NCBI GenBank assembly: GCA_029582265.1
Contig: CM055830.1
Span: 35,210,718-35,274,717 of the forward strand
Reading direction: 5' to 3'
Length of the DNA: 64,000 nucleotides
Source of the DNA: Zoroaster sp. YZ-2022
Taxonomy: Eukaryota > Echinodermata > Asteroidea > Forcipulatida > Zoroasteridae
The translations under genes and the position numbers were made by a program. Each line of letters begins with the position of its first letter. Within the stretch, counting starts at the first letter, position 1. Below the pieces are notes generated by a model. That model saw only the letters and a program-made list of their open reading frames with translations, made no database searches and was not told the DNA's origin. Of the stretch, positions 1 to 9,765 are shown piece by piece.

Positions 1-55
1 TTATGCATATCTGAAAAATGTAACATGAGTAACCAGAAAATTATATCCTATTTTT
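1..55. mobile_element. partial MITE at window edge
   Basis: The first 40 bases resemble the interior of the hairpin MITE at 16027-16250 (shared core GAAAAATGTAA then GAGTAACCAG). The window therefore probably opens inside another copy of that family; its other end is outside the window. Confidence 0.45.
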
Positions 56-326
56 AGGTCACACACGTAACTGAGAATGGCCCATTTATGGAATTCTGTT
101 GATTTATCATAATTATTCTGCATTTTTCACACAATAAAGTAGCAATTTTGTTGTTAAGTACTTAATAAAAAACATAAGTTACAAACAAAAGCAATGAACC
201 ATTTAAAAAAATGAACATCTGTTGGTGCCATTAATCAATACTGGAGCAATATCTGCCAAGTAAAGTGAACAATTTTGTCAAAACAAATTGCATACTACAT
301 GTACGTGCATGTCTCGGTGTTATTTA

Positions 327-548
327 TTAACCCTAACCCCCTAGCTATTTTGGCTAAGAACCTTCCTGAATCCTCCAAAATCCAACACCATGTACATGTA
401 CATGTGTACAAACACTACCAGCCAACTGTTGGGACACCCAGCCCCATGTAATGTATTACTGTCTGGGCTATACAGTACTGACTCCATCAAAATCCAACAA
501 ACCCTGGTCATCACCAGGGTTTGAATGGTTTGGGGTGGTTAGGGTTAA
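327..548. mobile_element. MITE with TTAACCCTAACC ends, copy 1
   Basis: The left end TTAACCCTAACC and right end GGTTAGGGTTAA form terminal inverted repeats. The interior has a small hairpin around ACCCTGG...CCAGGGT and shares short CCTGAATCCTCCAAAATCC-like motifs with a second copy at 15212-15585. No coding capacity. The ends happen to resemble telomere repeat units, but only one or two units are present. Confidence 0.6.
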
Positions 549-1300
549 TGCTAATTTTGAATAGAAAGTGAGTCTAGAATTTATGGTAATTAGCACATCT
601 TGAAATTATTAACAAATTTTGCTACATGATATGTGAAGTCAATACTGAGGGAACATCTGCCAGGTACAGGGATTGATTTGCAATATTAATATGTATGCAT
701 CTACCAATTGGTGCAAGCTGCTTACATACGGTACAAATATGATGTACATAGCCATTCAATAACAAATTGATTGGTGACCATCTTCGCTATATGTGATTCA
801 TGCTTGATTAGACTTGACATGGTTATAAATGTTTTAAAATTATTTTCTCCAGTAATTAAATAATTCAAAGATTTTATCAACAAACTTCTTAAGTTCAGGT
901 GAACACATACTGTATATTGGTAATTTTTATATGAAAGCAAATAGCTATCAGATTTGTAGTCACCCAGGAATATTTGAAAATTAATATGACTTTACAATTT
1001 TTGCAAAATAAATCAAGAATTTTTATTTAAAATTAGCATAACAAAAAATTTACATACACACAAATATTGTGCATAAATAAAATTGTTTCCTGCCGTCAGT
1101 GTTTTTGAGTGCAGTGTGGAGTTTAAACCATGGAGGAAATCAAGCAGGAGAATTCATGTACAATGTTTGCACAATTGTGAGGTCCTCGGTTTACACCATT
1201 GTTACAATTTGTGCATAGTGCATGTACAGTATAACATTTAGAGTAAATCATTTTTTGACCTAACAACGAACGAATAAAGCACACAAAGTCCATAGGGGTC
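549..1300. other. AT-rich stretch with no recognised gene
   Basis: I see no convincing open reading frame, RNA gene or repeat here; the short frames present are not supported by any motif. Confidence 0.5.
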
Positions 1301-2068
1301 TTATATATGGAAGCCAGTCAACTCGCCCCCTCGCAAACTCGCCCCTTACAAACTCGCCCCCCCCCCGTTGGTACAAACTCGCCCCCCCGTTGGTACAAAC
1401 TCGCCCCCGACCCATATTACTGTAAAGTATGTGATCAGACTAATGTAATAAATATTGTCTTTTTTGTCTTTTACATGTAATACCCCGGCAAACTCGCCCC
1501 CTCCCCCCCCCACAAACTTGCCCCCCCAACCCATATTACTGTAAATTATGTGATCAGACTAATTTAATAAATCGTGTCTTTTAAACACCCCAGCAAACGA
1601 GGTATACATAAAGAGGTGTACATAATTTGTCTTCCTATTGGAATACTGTAACTGTTAAAATAAAAGAACCATTTTATGTTTTATATTAAATCAGTCTCAA
1701 TATAGCGCCAAAAAATGACGTTCTTATACATGTATGATCATGGAGGAAGTCTCAATAGCGTAAATAGCAGCAGTATAATTTCCCATGGTGCAAATCTTAG
1801 GGAAATCATCTCACATGTTTCTTATTTCCATAAAGGGCAGTATCCCTTATTCATTTACTGATCATAAAGTCAAGAGTTTGCCGGGGTGTTAAAAGACAAA
1901 ACAATTAGACACGATTTATGAAATTAGTCTGATCACATAATTTACAGTAATATGGGTCAGGGGCGAGTTTGTGGGGGTGAGTTTGCCAGGAGGCGAGTTT
2001 GTAGGGGGGGGGGGAGTTTGTAAGGGGTGATTTTGCGAGGGGGCGAGTTGACTGGCTTCCTTATATAT
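1301..2068. mobile_element. foldback MITE with 8-bp target duplication
   Basis: The element proper is 1309-2060. It begins GGAAGCCAGTCAACTCGCC and ends with the reverse complement, and is flanked on both sides by TTATATAT (1301-1308 and 2061-2068), an 8-bp target-site duplication. Subterminal regions are C-rich repeats of the type AAACTCGCCCC on the left and GGGGCGAGTTT on the right. A second inverted block (CCATATTACTGTAAA, GATCAGACTAAT) is present twice on the left and once on the right. An 8-bp duplication is known for hAT-like elements, so a hAT-type origin is possible but not shown. Confidence 0.85.
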
Positions 2069-2103
2069 AACTCTATGGTTATAATCATGGAGTTATTATA
2101 CAC

Positions 2104-2451
2104 TAGGGCTGTGCGTTTTCAGATATTTTTGGAACCGGATACCCGAAATCAGGAAACTTCGGATACTGGATACGTTTTCATTTTTGTTGAACGCATACCT
2201 CTGGTGGTGTACAAATACATGTACTGTAAATGGTAACAAAATTGACATTTGTAATAGAGGATACCATACTTAAATCGATCTTTTCTTTGTAATCTCTTGA
2301 ATTTAAAGATAATTGTCTGTAAAAGTGTAAACATTACATTGTTCAAGCATGGTTCAAGAGTCACAGATTTCTGTTCGTTTACGGGTAATTGGAACCGAAA
2401 ATGACCGTTTCGGTCGGGTATCTGGATACCCGGATACACAGCACAGCCCTA
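2104..2451. mobile_element. MITE with GGGCTGTG ends, TA target site
   Basis: The left end GGGCTGTGCG and the right end CACAGCCC are inverted and flanked by TA on both sides; the element proper is 2106-2449. Subterminal blocks (GGAACCGGATACCCG on the left, CGGGTATCTGGATACCCGG on the right) are also inverted. A related shorter copy sits at 11836-12066, in the same position relative to the second glycosyltransferase cassette. Confidence 0.75.
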
Positions 2452-2773
2452 TTAAAGGGGTTAAGACATCTCGACCCTCGAGACAACTCGACCTAAAAAA
2501 AACACGACCCCAGTCACCCCGAGACAACTCGACCTCTGATGACAACTCGACACGGACAACTCGACCCAATTTATCATATGCAGACACCATGCAGTACACG
2601 ATACTAGTAGTACTAGTACACGTTGTATACTAGTACTCAGTACTAGTAGTACACGTTACGTACGCGCGCGCTGGCGAAATTAGTATGACCTCCTACTCCT
2701 AGCTAGAGAGAGATATGAGCTATGACTATGAGGTCGATCGACCATAGAGAAAGGAGTCACAACAAATTTCAAG

Positions 2774-3050
2774 ATGGCAGCCGCTTCAAGTGGAAATTCC
2801 GGTGGAATTTTCAGCCCGACTCGGTCAATTTTTTTTACTTTTTGTTCAGCGTTTTTCTTTGGAGGTTGTTTTATGTACGTTGTATTTCAATATTCAGATT
2901 ATAGTAGAAGTCTGGTGCAATTTGACAGTAGGAGAAGGGTGGTTTTAGATTTGAGTAATCCGCACGGACATGTCCTCGTTGATAACACAAATAGTGTATC
3001 TAAGGACGAACTGCTTTCGTTTCAGTCACACACGCACGAAAGACAACTTG
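2774..3050 (+). CDS. C1GALT1: C1GALT1-type galactosyltransferase, cassette A exon 1
   Basis: This is the first coding exon of a core-1 beta-1,3-galactosyltransferase (T-synthase), the Golgi enzyme that adds galactose to GalNAc-Ser/Thr to make the core-1 O-glycan. It encodes about 92 residues: a short cytoplasmic tail, a hydrophobic signal anchor (about residues 18-38, rich in Phe and Gly) and the start of the stem region, as expected for a type II membrane enzyme. The start ATG at 2774 (MAAASSGNSG) is chosen because it precedes the anchor and aligns with the start in cassette B. The exon ends GACAACTTG followed by the strong donor GTAAGT, leaving phase 1, which matches the exon at 7662. Cassette B has the same ending (NSVSK then HE-QLG). 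The promoter and 5' UTR are not identified. Confidence 0.88.
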
Positions 3051-3157
3051 GTAAGTTGAATCATGGATAATTTCTAAGTGCAATAAAATTCAGTCTTTCT
3101 AATAAGTAATAGTACCTTTGTTATACCTATTTTGAAACAAATGTCTTGCCAAAATGC

Positions 3158-3357
3158 CACGGTAGTAATATGCGCCATGTTTTTGACGGGGCAAAATTGT
3201 TTATTTCGAACACTCGTTGCCGTCTGCGACCCAGCGCTCGAACTTCACGTACATTCCAGACGCGACGCGTGCGTGAAGTTCGAGCGCTGGGTCGCAGACG
3301 GCAACGAATGTTCGAAATAAACAATTTTGCCCCGTCAAAAACATGGCGCATACCGTG
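3158..3357. repeat. near-perfect hairpin in intron 1 of cassette A
   Basis: A nearly exact inverted repeat with arms of about 85 bp pairs GCGCCATGTTTTTGACGGGG with its complement around a short GC-rich loop (about 3255-3275). The GC content and the length of the stem stand out from the AT-rich surroundings. It looks like a foldback MITE. Open frames on both strands are a by-product of the palindrome. Confidence 0.8.
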
Positions 3358-3395
3358 ATTGTGACAGGGTTTATTCCCTTGGTTCACTTCAAACC

Positions 3396-4443
3396 GGTCC
3401 TACTAAAAACCGACAACTCACGGCAACACGTTCTAAATGCACTGAAAACTCAAAAATAAAGTTAAACATATATTTATAAGGGACAGTGGCATACATAAAG
3501 AATTTAAGTTTTTGAAAATGTGGTTTTAATTAGCAATAAAAAATGATTTTCTTCGCTGCAGTAACGTGTTGTTAGTATTGGCCGCCATCTTGCTTGCGCA
3601 ACGCAAAAGGACTGTACCATTATGTCAAAGGGTGAAAAAAATTGTCGGCCCATGCCAGGCAGGAGGGGAAGTCTTTTGTTGTATTTTTATGGAGTGTAAA
3701 TTGTAAAACAATAACAATGAATTGCAATATAATTACAATCATGTAGGCCTATAATTATATTTACAGATGTAGAAAACATATAAATTTTTGTGAAGGATTA
3801 TAGGTCTGGTATTGTCACTGCCAGGAAAAATGTTAAGTTTATTTATATTTATTTATTTATATTTATATTTATATTTATTTATATTTATTTTTATTTATTT
3901 ATTTTTGTTTATTTATTTATTTATTTTTTATTTATTAATATTATTATTTTTTAGAAAATGTAAATGTTTTCTGAAGCTCTTAATCATGATTGACATCCCA
4001 GTGGTGATCAAGTAGTTCTTTATCGGTGAATCAAAGGGTCCTACATGTATATGTGTTGTTGCTGAGCAATTAATTTTCGCCAATAAGTATGAATGACAGC
4101 TGTCATGAAAATAAATTTTGTGCGCCGGCGGGACACAGGCACACGGACACAGCCCGCGTTATGATGTCACCCGCTTTGTAGTCTGGTTTACTTTCACCGT
4201 TTCACATAATGGTACAGTCCTCTACGTTGCACAAGCAAGATGGCGGCCAATACTACTGCAGCGAAGAAAATCATATTTTATTGCTAATTAAAACCACCTT
4301 TTCAAAAACTGAAACCCTGTATGTATGCCACTGTCCCTTATAAATATATGTTTAACTTTATTTTTGAGTTTTCAGTGTATTTAGAACGTGTTGTTGTGAG
4401 TTGTCGTGAGTTGTCGTCAGTTGTCGGTTTTTAGTAGGACCCC
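3396..4443. mobile_element. foldback element with internal TTTA microsatellite
   Basis: Inverted arms of about 245 bp (3396-3640 and about 4190-4443) share GGTCCTACTAAAAACCGACA at the outer end and GGCCGCCATCTTGC near the inner end. The interior includes a TTTA/TATTTA-rich simple repeat at about 3836-3950. The arms are similar but not identical, with several small differences. No coding sequence. Confidence 0.75.
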
Positions 4444-4468
4444 TTCAAACAGGGTCACTGTTAATGTT

Positions 4469-5895
4469 ATTAAAATATTTGCCCCACCAGTGTGGCACGG
4501 ACACGCCCCCTTGGCCTATCCTTAGCCACACGTTGGTCGTACTTCGGCTAACGGCGTTTTTTCGAAATTCCAGGTGCTGAAATTGACGATATTTGCAACC
4601 ATTTTGACAGACTAGATACGTTCCTTACATGTTTAACTATCTAGGCGCCAAAAAAAATTTTTTGATTTCACTTACATTAAAATTTCGTGACATATAGGCC
4701 CGAAAAATTACAAGACGATCGTCATTGTGCAGGTTTCAACGAGGACGGCCATCTTGAATGTATGAAGAGTGCTGAACGGGAAAACAACTTGTGTGCGCAA
4801 CAATTTTACGACAGCTGTTTTATGTGTGCACATACTTGCTGTATTTTAGCACGCAGAGATATGACCATGCGATGTCGCCGATATAAACTTTCAAGAAACT
4901 AACATCGAGCAGTTTTATCAAATTAATCGTACTGCATGGTAAGTTCATCCCCTTTTAACTATTACATGTATATACCACGTTATTTAACTGTACTTGCATT
5001 GTACATAAAACAAGAGAGAATGTTCATTAAAATAAAATGATAATGTAATAAATAGTCTATTATTAATTACAATAGATTAATACTAATTTTAAATAGTAAT
5101 TTTAAACAAAATAAAAATTTCACTAATAATTTAAATATATGAAATATAGTGTTACGATACTATTACTATAAATAATAACAATATTATATGGTTCCACCAT
5201 TTTTGTAAATCCATAAAAAACAAAAAACAAAACAAAAAAAATTAAAAATCCAAAAAACACCCAGAATGATCGTTTTATCTGACAAAATATCTGTGAATAT
5301 AGTCTACGTAATATCTATGTAATATAGTACAGGTAATATTTTTACAATTTTCATTGAATCCAGGAACTGGACATGTTTTATTTATTTATTATTATTATTT
5401 CATTTTAATTATATATATTTTATTTTTAAATTAGTTATATCACATGTTTTGCACAAAAAAATGCTCTGACTACCGACAACACGTGCAACCCTGAAACGGA
5501 ATACTTCGCGCGCTAAAATACAGCAGGTATGTGCACACATAAAACAGCCGTCGTAAAATTGTTGCGCGCACAAGTTGTTTTCCCGTTCAACACTCTTCAT
5601 ACATTCAAGATGGCCGTCCTCGTTGAAACCTGCACAATGACGATCGTCTTGTAATTTTTCGGGCCTATATGTCATGAAATTTTAATGTAAGTGAAATCAC
5701 CATTTTTTGGGGGGCGCCTAGATAGTTAAACATTTAGGGAACGTATCTAGTCTGTCAAAATGGTTGCAAATATCGTCAATTTCAGCGCCTGGAATTTAGA
5801 AAAAAAACGCCGTTAGCCGAAGTACGACCAACGTGTGGCTAAGGATAGGCCAAGGGGGCATGTCCGTGCCACACTGGTGGGGCAATTAAAATATT
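4469..5895. mobile_element. foldback transposon with 11-bp target duplication
   Basis: The element proper is 4480-5884. It starts TGCCCCACCAGTGTGGCACG and ends with the reverse complement, with arms of about 380 bp. ATTAAAATATT is present directly outside both ends (4469-4479 and 5885-5895). The arms contain open frames that read alike on opposite strands because they are inverted copies; no transposase is recognised. The middle is AT-rich filler. A diverged piece of the right arm recurs at about 6793-6976. Confidence 0.85.
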
Positions 5896-6502
5896 ATCTG
5901 TATCTGTATCCGTCACGTACAATCACCACAGCTGGTTGTCACATACGTGGGTCGGGTCAGGTGTGCAGCAGAATTAAATATTATTAAAATGAGCTCTGGT
6001 CGTTAGTTCTTTAAGGTCAATGTTGTCAAGTGACTCCTTAAAAATCTTGATGTTTGGTGCGGTATATTAACTGTTTTGTGTTAACAATAACAGTTAGTGT
6101 GTTAGTCCGAATGCTTCTTCCGTTCACAGTCTACTGTTTTTAGGGTACAATTATAGAATACAGGGTCACACCAAAGGCTACTTATAAATTTACGTAATCT
6201 GACTTAAAAATACACAACTGCGCTTCCTAGGTCAAATTCAGAAAAAGGGAAAAAAGGTGTTAAAAATTTGGCCCTGCATTTTATAGGTAGGCCTATTCCA
6301 TTTTTAGAATAATTATGTTACTTGTCACTGTGAGTGTCAGAACATGGCTCCTACCCCACATGCTAAATAACATGTTGAGCTTTCAACTTTTCATACAATC
6401 ATCTTCAGTTATTGGCCATTACTATAACTCTTCACTTACTTTCAAACACCTTTTTTTTCGGGTACTTTTTTGCTCGCCAAATGTCAGCGTCTTCGACATG
6501 GT
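5896..6502. other. intronic stretch with no recognised feature
   Basis: This is part of intron 1 of cassette A. I see no coding sequence or clear repeat apart from low-complexity AT runs. Confidence 0.4.
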
Positions 6503-6976
6503 TTCGTATACAGCTCTCTGTGATAGCACAATTTTAAAATCGGATGACGAGTTCACGTAGTAGTGTCATGATTTCTCACCAGTGCACATAATACATGCAT
6601 TTATGCAATGACGTTGGCGCTCACACGTTCACACGCTTTTAAAATAGACAAACTGAATTGCACTGGTCATGTGAAACTTGCATATTCATTGTAAATGTCA
6701 CTGCATAAATGCATTTATTATGATGTCACTCGTGAGAACTCTGCAACCGATTTTAAAAATGGCGTTGTCGCTGAAGGTGTGTACGAAAACTTAAATGTAA
6801 GTAAAATCGCCATTTTTTTGGGGGGCCGCTTTGATAGTTCAACATGTAAGGAACGTATCTAGTGTGTCAAAATAGTTGCAAATATCGTCAATTTGAGCGA
6901 TAAGAATTTACAAAATCAAGACTGTTTGTGTCAATGGAACAAGTGTGTGGCTAAAGATTCAGGTCCATGTGACACT
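6503..6976. mobile_element. diverged foldback plus fragment of the 4480 element family
   Basis: About 6503-6795 is a diverged inverted repeat (ATTTTAAAATCGG on the left, CCGATTTTAAAAATGG on the right; ATGCATTTATGCAATGAC versus GTCACTGCATAAATGCAT). It runs into 6793-6976, which matches the right arm of the 4480-5884 element (GGAACGTATCTAGT, GTTGCAAATATCGTCAATTT). This may be the right half of an older relative, interrupted by the SINE that follows. Confidence 0.6.
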
Positions 6977-7520
6977 AGTGTCGTGGCCGAGCGGTCTAGC
7001 GCACCGAACTCAAGTTCTGGTGTTGCCAGCAGCAGGGTGTGGGTTCGAGCCCCGGTCGTGACACTTGTGTCCTTGAGCAAGATACTTAACCATAATTGCT
7101 TCGTCCTTCGGATGGGACGTAAAGCCGTAGGTCCCGTGTGTTGTATAATGCACGTAAAGTGGATTGTCGTGCGGTCTAGCACACTGAACTCAAGTTCTGG
7201 TGTTGCCAGCAGCAGAGTGTGGGTTCGAGCCCCGGCCGTGACACCTGTGTCCTTGAGCAAGACACTTAACCATAATTGCTTCTCTCCACCCAGGGGTTAA
7301 ATGGGTACCTGTGAAGGCAGAGATGGTTTGCTCTATATGCGCTAGAAATGGCAGCAATTGAGCTGTATACTCCCCAGGGAGCTGAGATGGTTTCAGGAAT
7401 GATTTATGAGCCTTATGAGCCTTATGAGCAGGGATAATAATATAATGCGCCTTGAGCGCCACTTAGTTGGTGGATACGTGCGCTATATAAATCTATACAT
7501 TATTATTATTATTATTAGTG
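6977..7520 (+). mobile_element. tRNA-Leu-derived SINE, two heads in tandem
   Basis: The first unit (6977 to about 7158) has a tRNA-like head with A box TGGCCGAGCGG (about 6984-6994), an anticodon-arm-like ACTCAAGTTCTGG in which the anticodon would be CAA (Leu), and B box GGTTCGAGCCC (7042-7052). A second unit from about 7163 has a damaged A box, a B box at 7222-7232, and the longer body (GAGCAAGACACTTAACCATA, CCACCCAGGGGTTAAATGGG, TATACTCCCCAGGGAGCTGA) ending in an (ATT)n tail at 7498-7516. Both units lie in intron 1 of cassette A. Two further copies lie in the palindrome arms. Confidence 0.85.
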
Positions 7521-7661
7521 GGGCTAGGCCAACTTAACATGTCAATGGGTAGTTGATGATCATCGTGCCAAAGCATGGGTTTGTCCAATAAGATTTGAAC
7601 ATGTTTTATTTTTCAAAATCAACTGTAGCACCTAATACATGTATATATTTACATTTTTCAG

Positions 7662-8344
7662 GTCAAGATGTAGTGGCAGACACTCTCTTTAATGAAGTCC
7701 GAATCCTATGCTGGATTTTAACCTCTCCACAAAACCTTAAGATAAAAACAGTACATGTACAGGCAACTTGGACTAGTAGATGCAACAAAGTTATCTTTAT
7801 TAGTTCCAATGAAGACCCTAACTTCCCTACTGTCAAGGTGGAGGCACCCGAAGGTCGCGATTATCTTTGGCTGAAAACAAGAGGTGCATTTCAGTATATC
7901 TATGATCACCATCTTGATGAGGCAGACTGGTTTCTAAAAGCTGATGATGACACTTACGTTATCTTAGAAAATTTACGATATATGTTGGCGGATAAGAACC
8001 CAGATGACCCAGTTTATTTCGGACGCAAGTTTAAACCTTACGTAAAACAAGGTTACATGAGTGGTGGTGCTGGATATATTCTCAGTAAATCGGCTTTGAT
8101 ATTAGCTATTGAGAAAGCCTTTAAGAACCCAGATCTCTGCAGGAGTGCCGTAAAAGGAAGTGGAGCTTCAGAAGATGTTGAAATGGGAAAGTGTTTAGAG
8201 AGAGTGGGTGTGGTCGCTGGTGATTCACGCGATAGTCTACAGAGAGAACGTTTCCATCCATTTGTTCCGGAGCATCATTTGATACCAGGCATTGTGCCAA
8301 AGAAGTTTTGGTACTGGGATTATGTGTATTATCCTACAAAGGCG
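7662..8344 (+). CDS. C1GALT1: C1GALT1-type galactosyltransferase, cassette A exon 2 (catalytic)
   Basis: This exon carries most of the catalytic domain (predicted residues 93-320). Recognised family features are the QATWTSRCN segment, the metal/UDP-binding DDD of FLKADDDTYV (residues 187-189), YFGRKFKPYVKQGYMSGGAG, SEDVEMGKCL, AGDSRD, FHPFVPEHHLIPG and the aromatic WYWDYVYYP. The acceptor TTTTTCAG precedes 7662 (phase 1, joining exon 1) and the donor GCG|GTAATT follows 8344 (phase 0). Reading through the donor would add 13 unrelated residues and stop, removing the CCSD segment. No terminal exon was found before cassette B, so this exon either splices to 16342 or belongs to a broken copy. Its FVPEHHLI segment looks more canonical than the one in cassette B. 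Confidence 0.92.
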
Positions 8345-8943
8345 GTAATTACAAAATGTTTCTTGATATTAATAGTTAAAGATTGATGATAGTCCTTTAA
8401 TTTGTATTCATAAATATCCAAGACAGTTCAGACAATCTGATTGGACAAAACGTAATCATGTAGGGGTGTATACGGATGGTAAAGACATGGCCTTCAAAAT
8501 CGGAGCAGTGCATATATGTGCCAGCTGTTTGCCAGCTGTTTCGTGCAACAGGCAATGCGGTTTGAACCAACTACAGTGTCGAGATTGTACATCAGTACAT
8601 GTACATTTGTAATTAGAAAGTGTTTTGTGTATCCCAAAAATGTAAATTTGCCCATTTCTATTTGGCTTTATTCAACAAAAATTACAAATGTTTTACATTT
8701 TGAAAACAAAATTGATACCGGCTTTTATGAATGGGAATAAAAGTTTGACGCTTTTTTTTTTTTACACCGCATGATAATGACCTGTTTTGTGCATGGTCAT
8801 TAACCCACGGTATCAATCGATCAATCATCAGGCATTTGTAGAGATACATGTAGTTGCCTATCCAGAGGTGCTTTGAGAAGTGAAAAATATAGGCACGGTA
8901 AAATACCTGTGGTAAAGACCACATATTAATTCTTGTCTTTCTA
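8345..8943. other. downstream of cassette A, no terminal exon seen
   Basis: I searched this stretch by eye for a relative of the CCSD-containing last exon and found none; it is AT-rich with no supported coding sequence. Confidence 0.5.
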
Positions 8944-9493
8944 AAGCCGTGTTCGCACTGGACTTTTTTTGGGAAGGTTTTACCAAGACGATGGTAAAAT
9001 GAAAAATTTTCAAATGTAACCTCGGTCCGCACTTGGACTTTCGACACGGGAAAATTTTACCGAGACCGAGCTGTCAGTATAATGACTCATGAGGGCGCTT
9101 TGCGTGACCTTTCTACGTTGAACCGATTGACCCAACCACGCACAAAAAACTTGCTACACATGCATTAAATGCGCCCGGCCCGCCCCCACCGCGCAGTGAA
9201 AAAGCGCATGCGTGGTGTCCCTGTGTAGCACGACCTTGCGCTCGGGCTGGATGTACGCTTTCCTGAGCCGCTTTTACCGACTCGCACTGTCCGCACTGAA
9301 CTTATCGTCTCGGGAAAAGTTACCTGGTTAGTTTTCCTGGGCAGCAGTTGGCCAGTAGAAGTAACCGCTGGACTCAGGAAAAGTAACTGAGAGGAAAATG
9401 TCCCAGGCTGTCCGCACTGGACTTAAAATGGGAAAAGTACCCATCGTCTCGGTAAGTTTTACCCAAAAAAAGTCCAGTGCGAACACGGCTTTA
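8942..9493. mobile_element. MITE with AAGCCGTGTTCGCACTGGAC ends
   Basis: The left end AAGCCGTGTTCGCACTGGAC (from 8944) and the right end GTCCAGTGCGAACACGGCTT (to 9491) are inverted and flanked by TA on both sides. The motif TCCGCACTGGACTT is repeated several times inside in both orientations, giving a nested foldback structure. The interior is GC-rich compared with the surroundings. No coding sequence. Confidence 0.8.
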
Positions 9494-9765
9494 TAGACAT
9501 GTATGCTTACTTTATCCAGAAGGCTAGGCAATTTCCAAGATGAGAATCGAAATTGTGACATCACAAGTCCGTAAGTCTTTTTTTTAATGGAGTACCTACA
9601 ACAAACAGTCCTTGCTTCTTAAAATCTGATTCAAAACATTAAATCCTAATTCATAGTGGTGGTTTTGAAGCAGTGTTTAAGCCAGAATTTGGTAATACAT
9701 GCAGGATGTTCAAAAGTAAAATGTATAATTAATACCTATAATACAGGGTGTCAAAAATTAATATC

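Noticed and set aside
3127..3387. Frames on both strands with near-identical translation
   Set aside because: Produced by the perfect hairpin at 3158-3357.
6893..7300. 135-residue frame on the plus strand and its antisense
   Set aside because: It lies across two SINE heads; the duplicated protein sequence is due to the SINE dimer.
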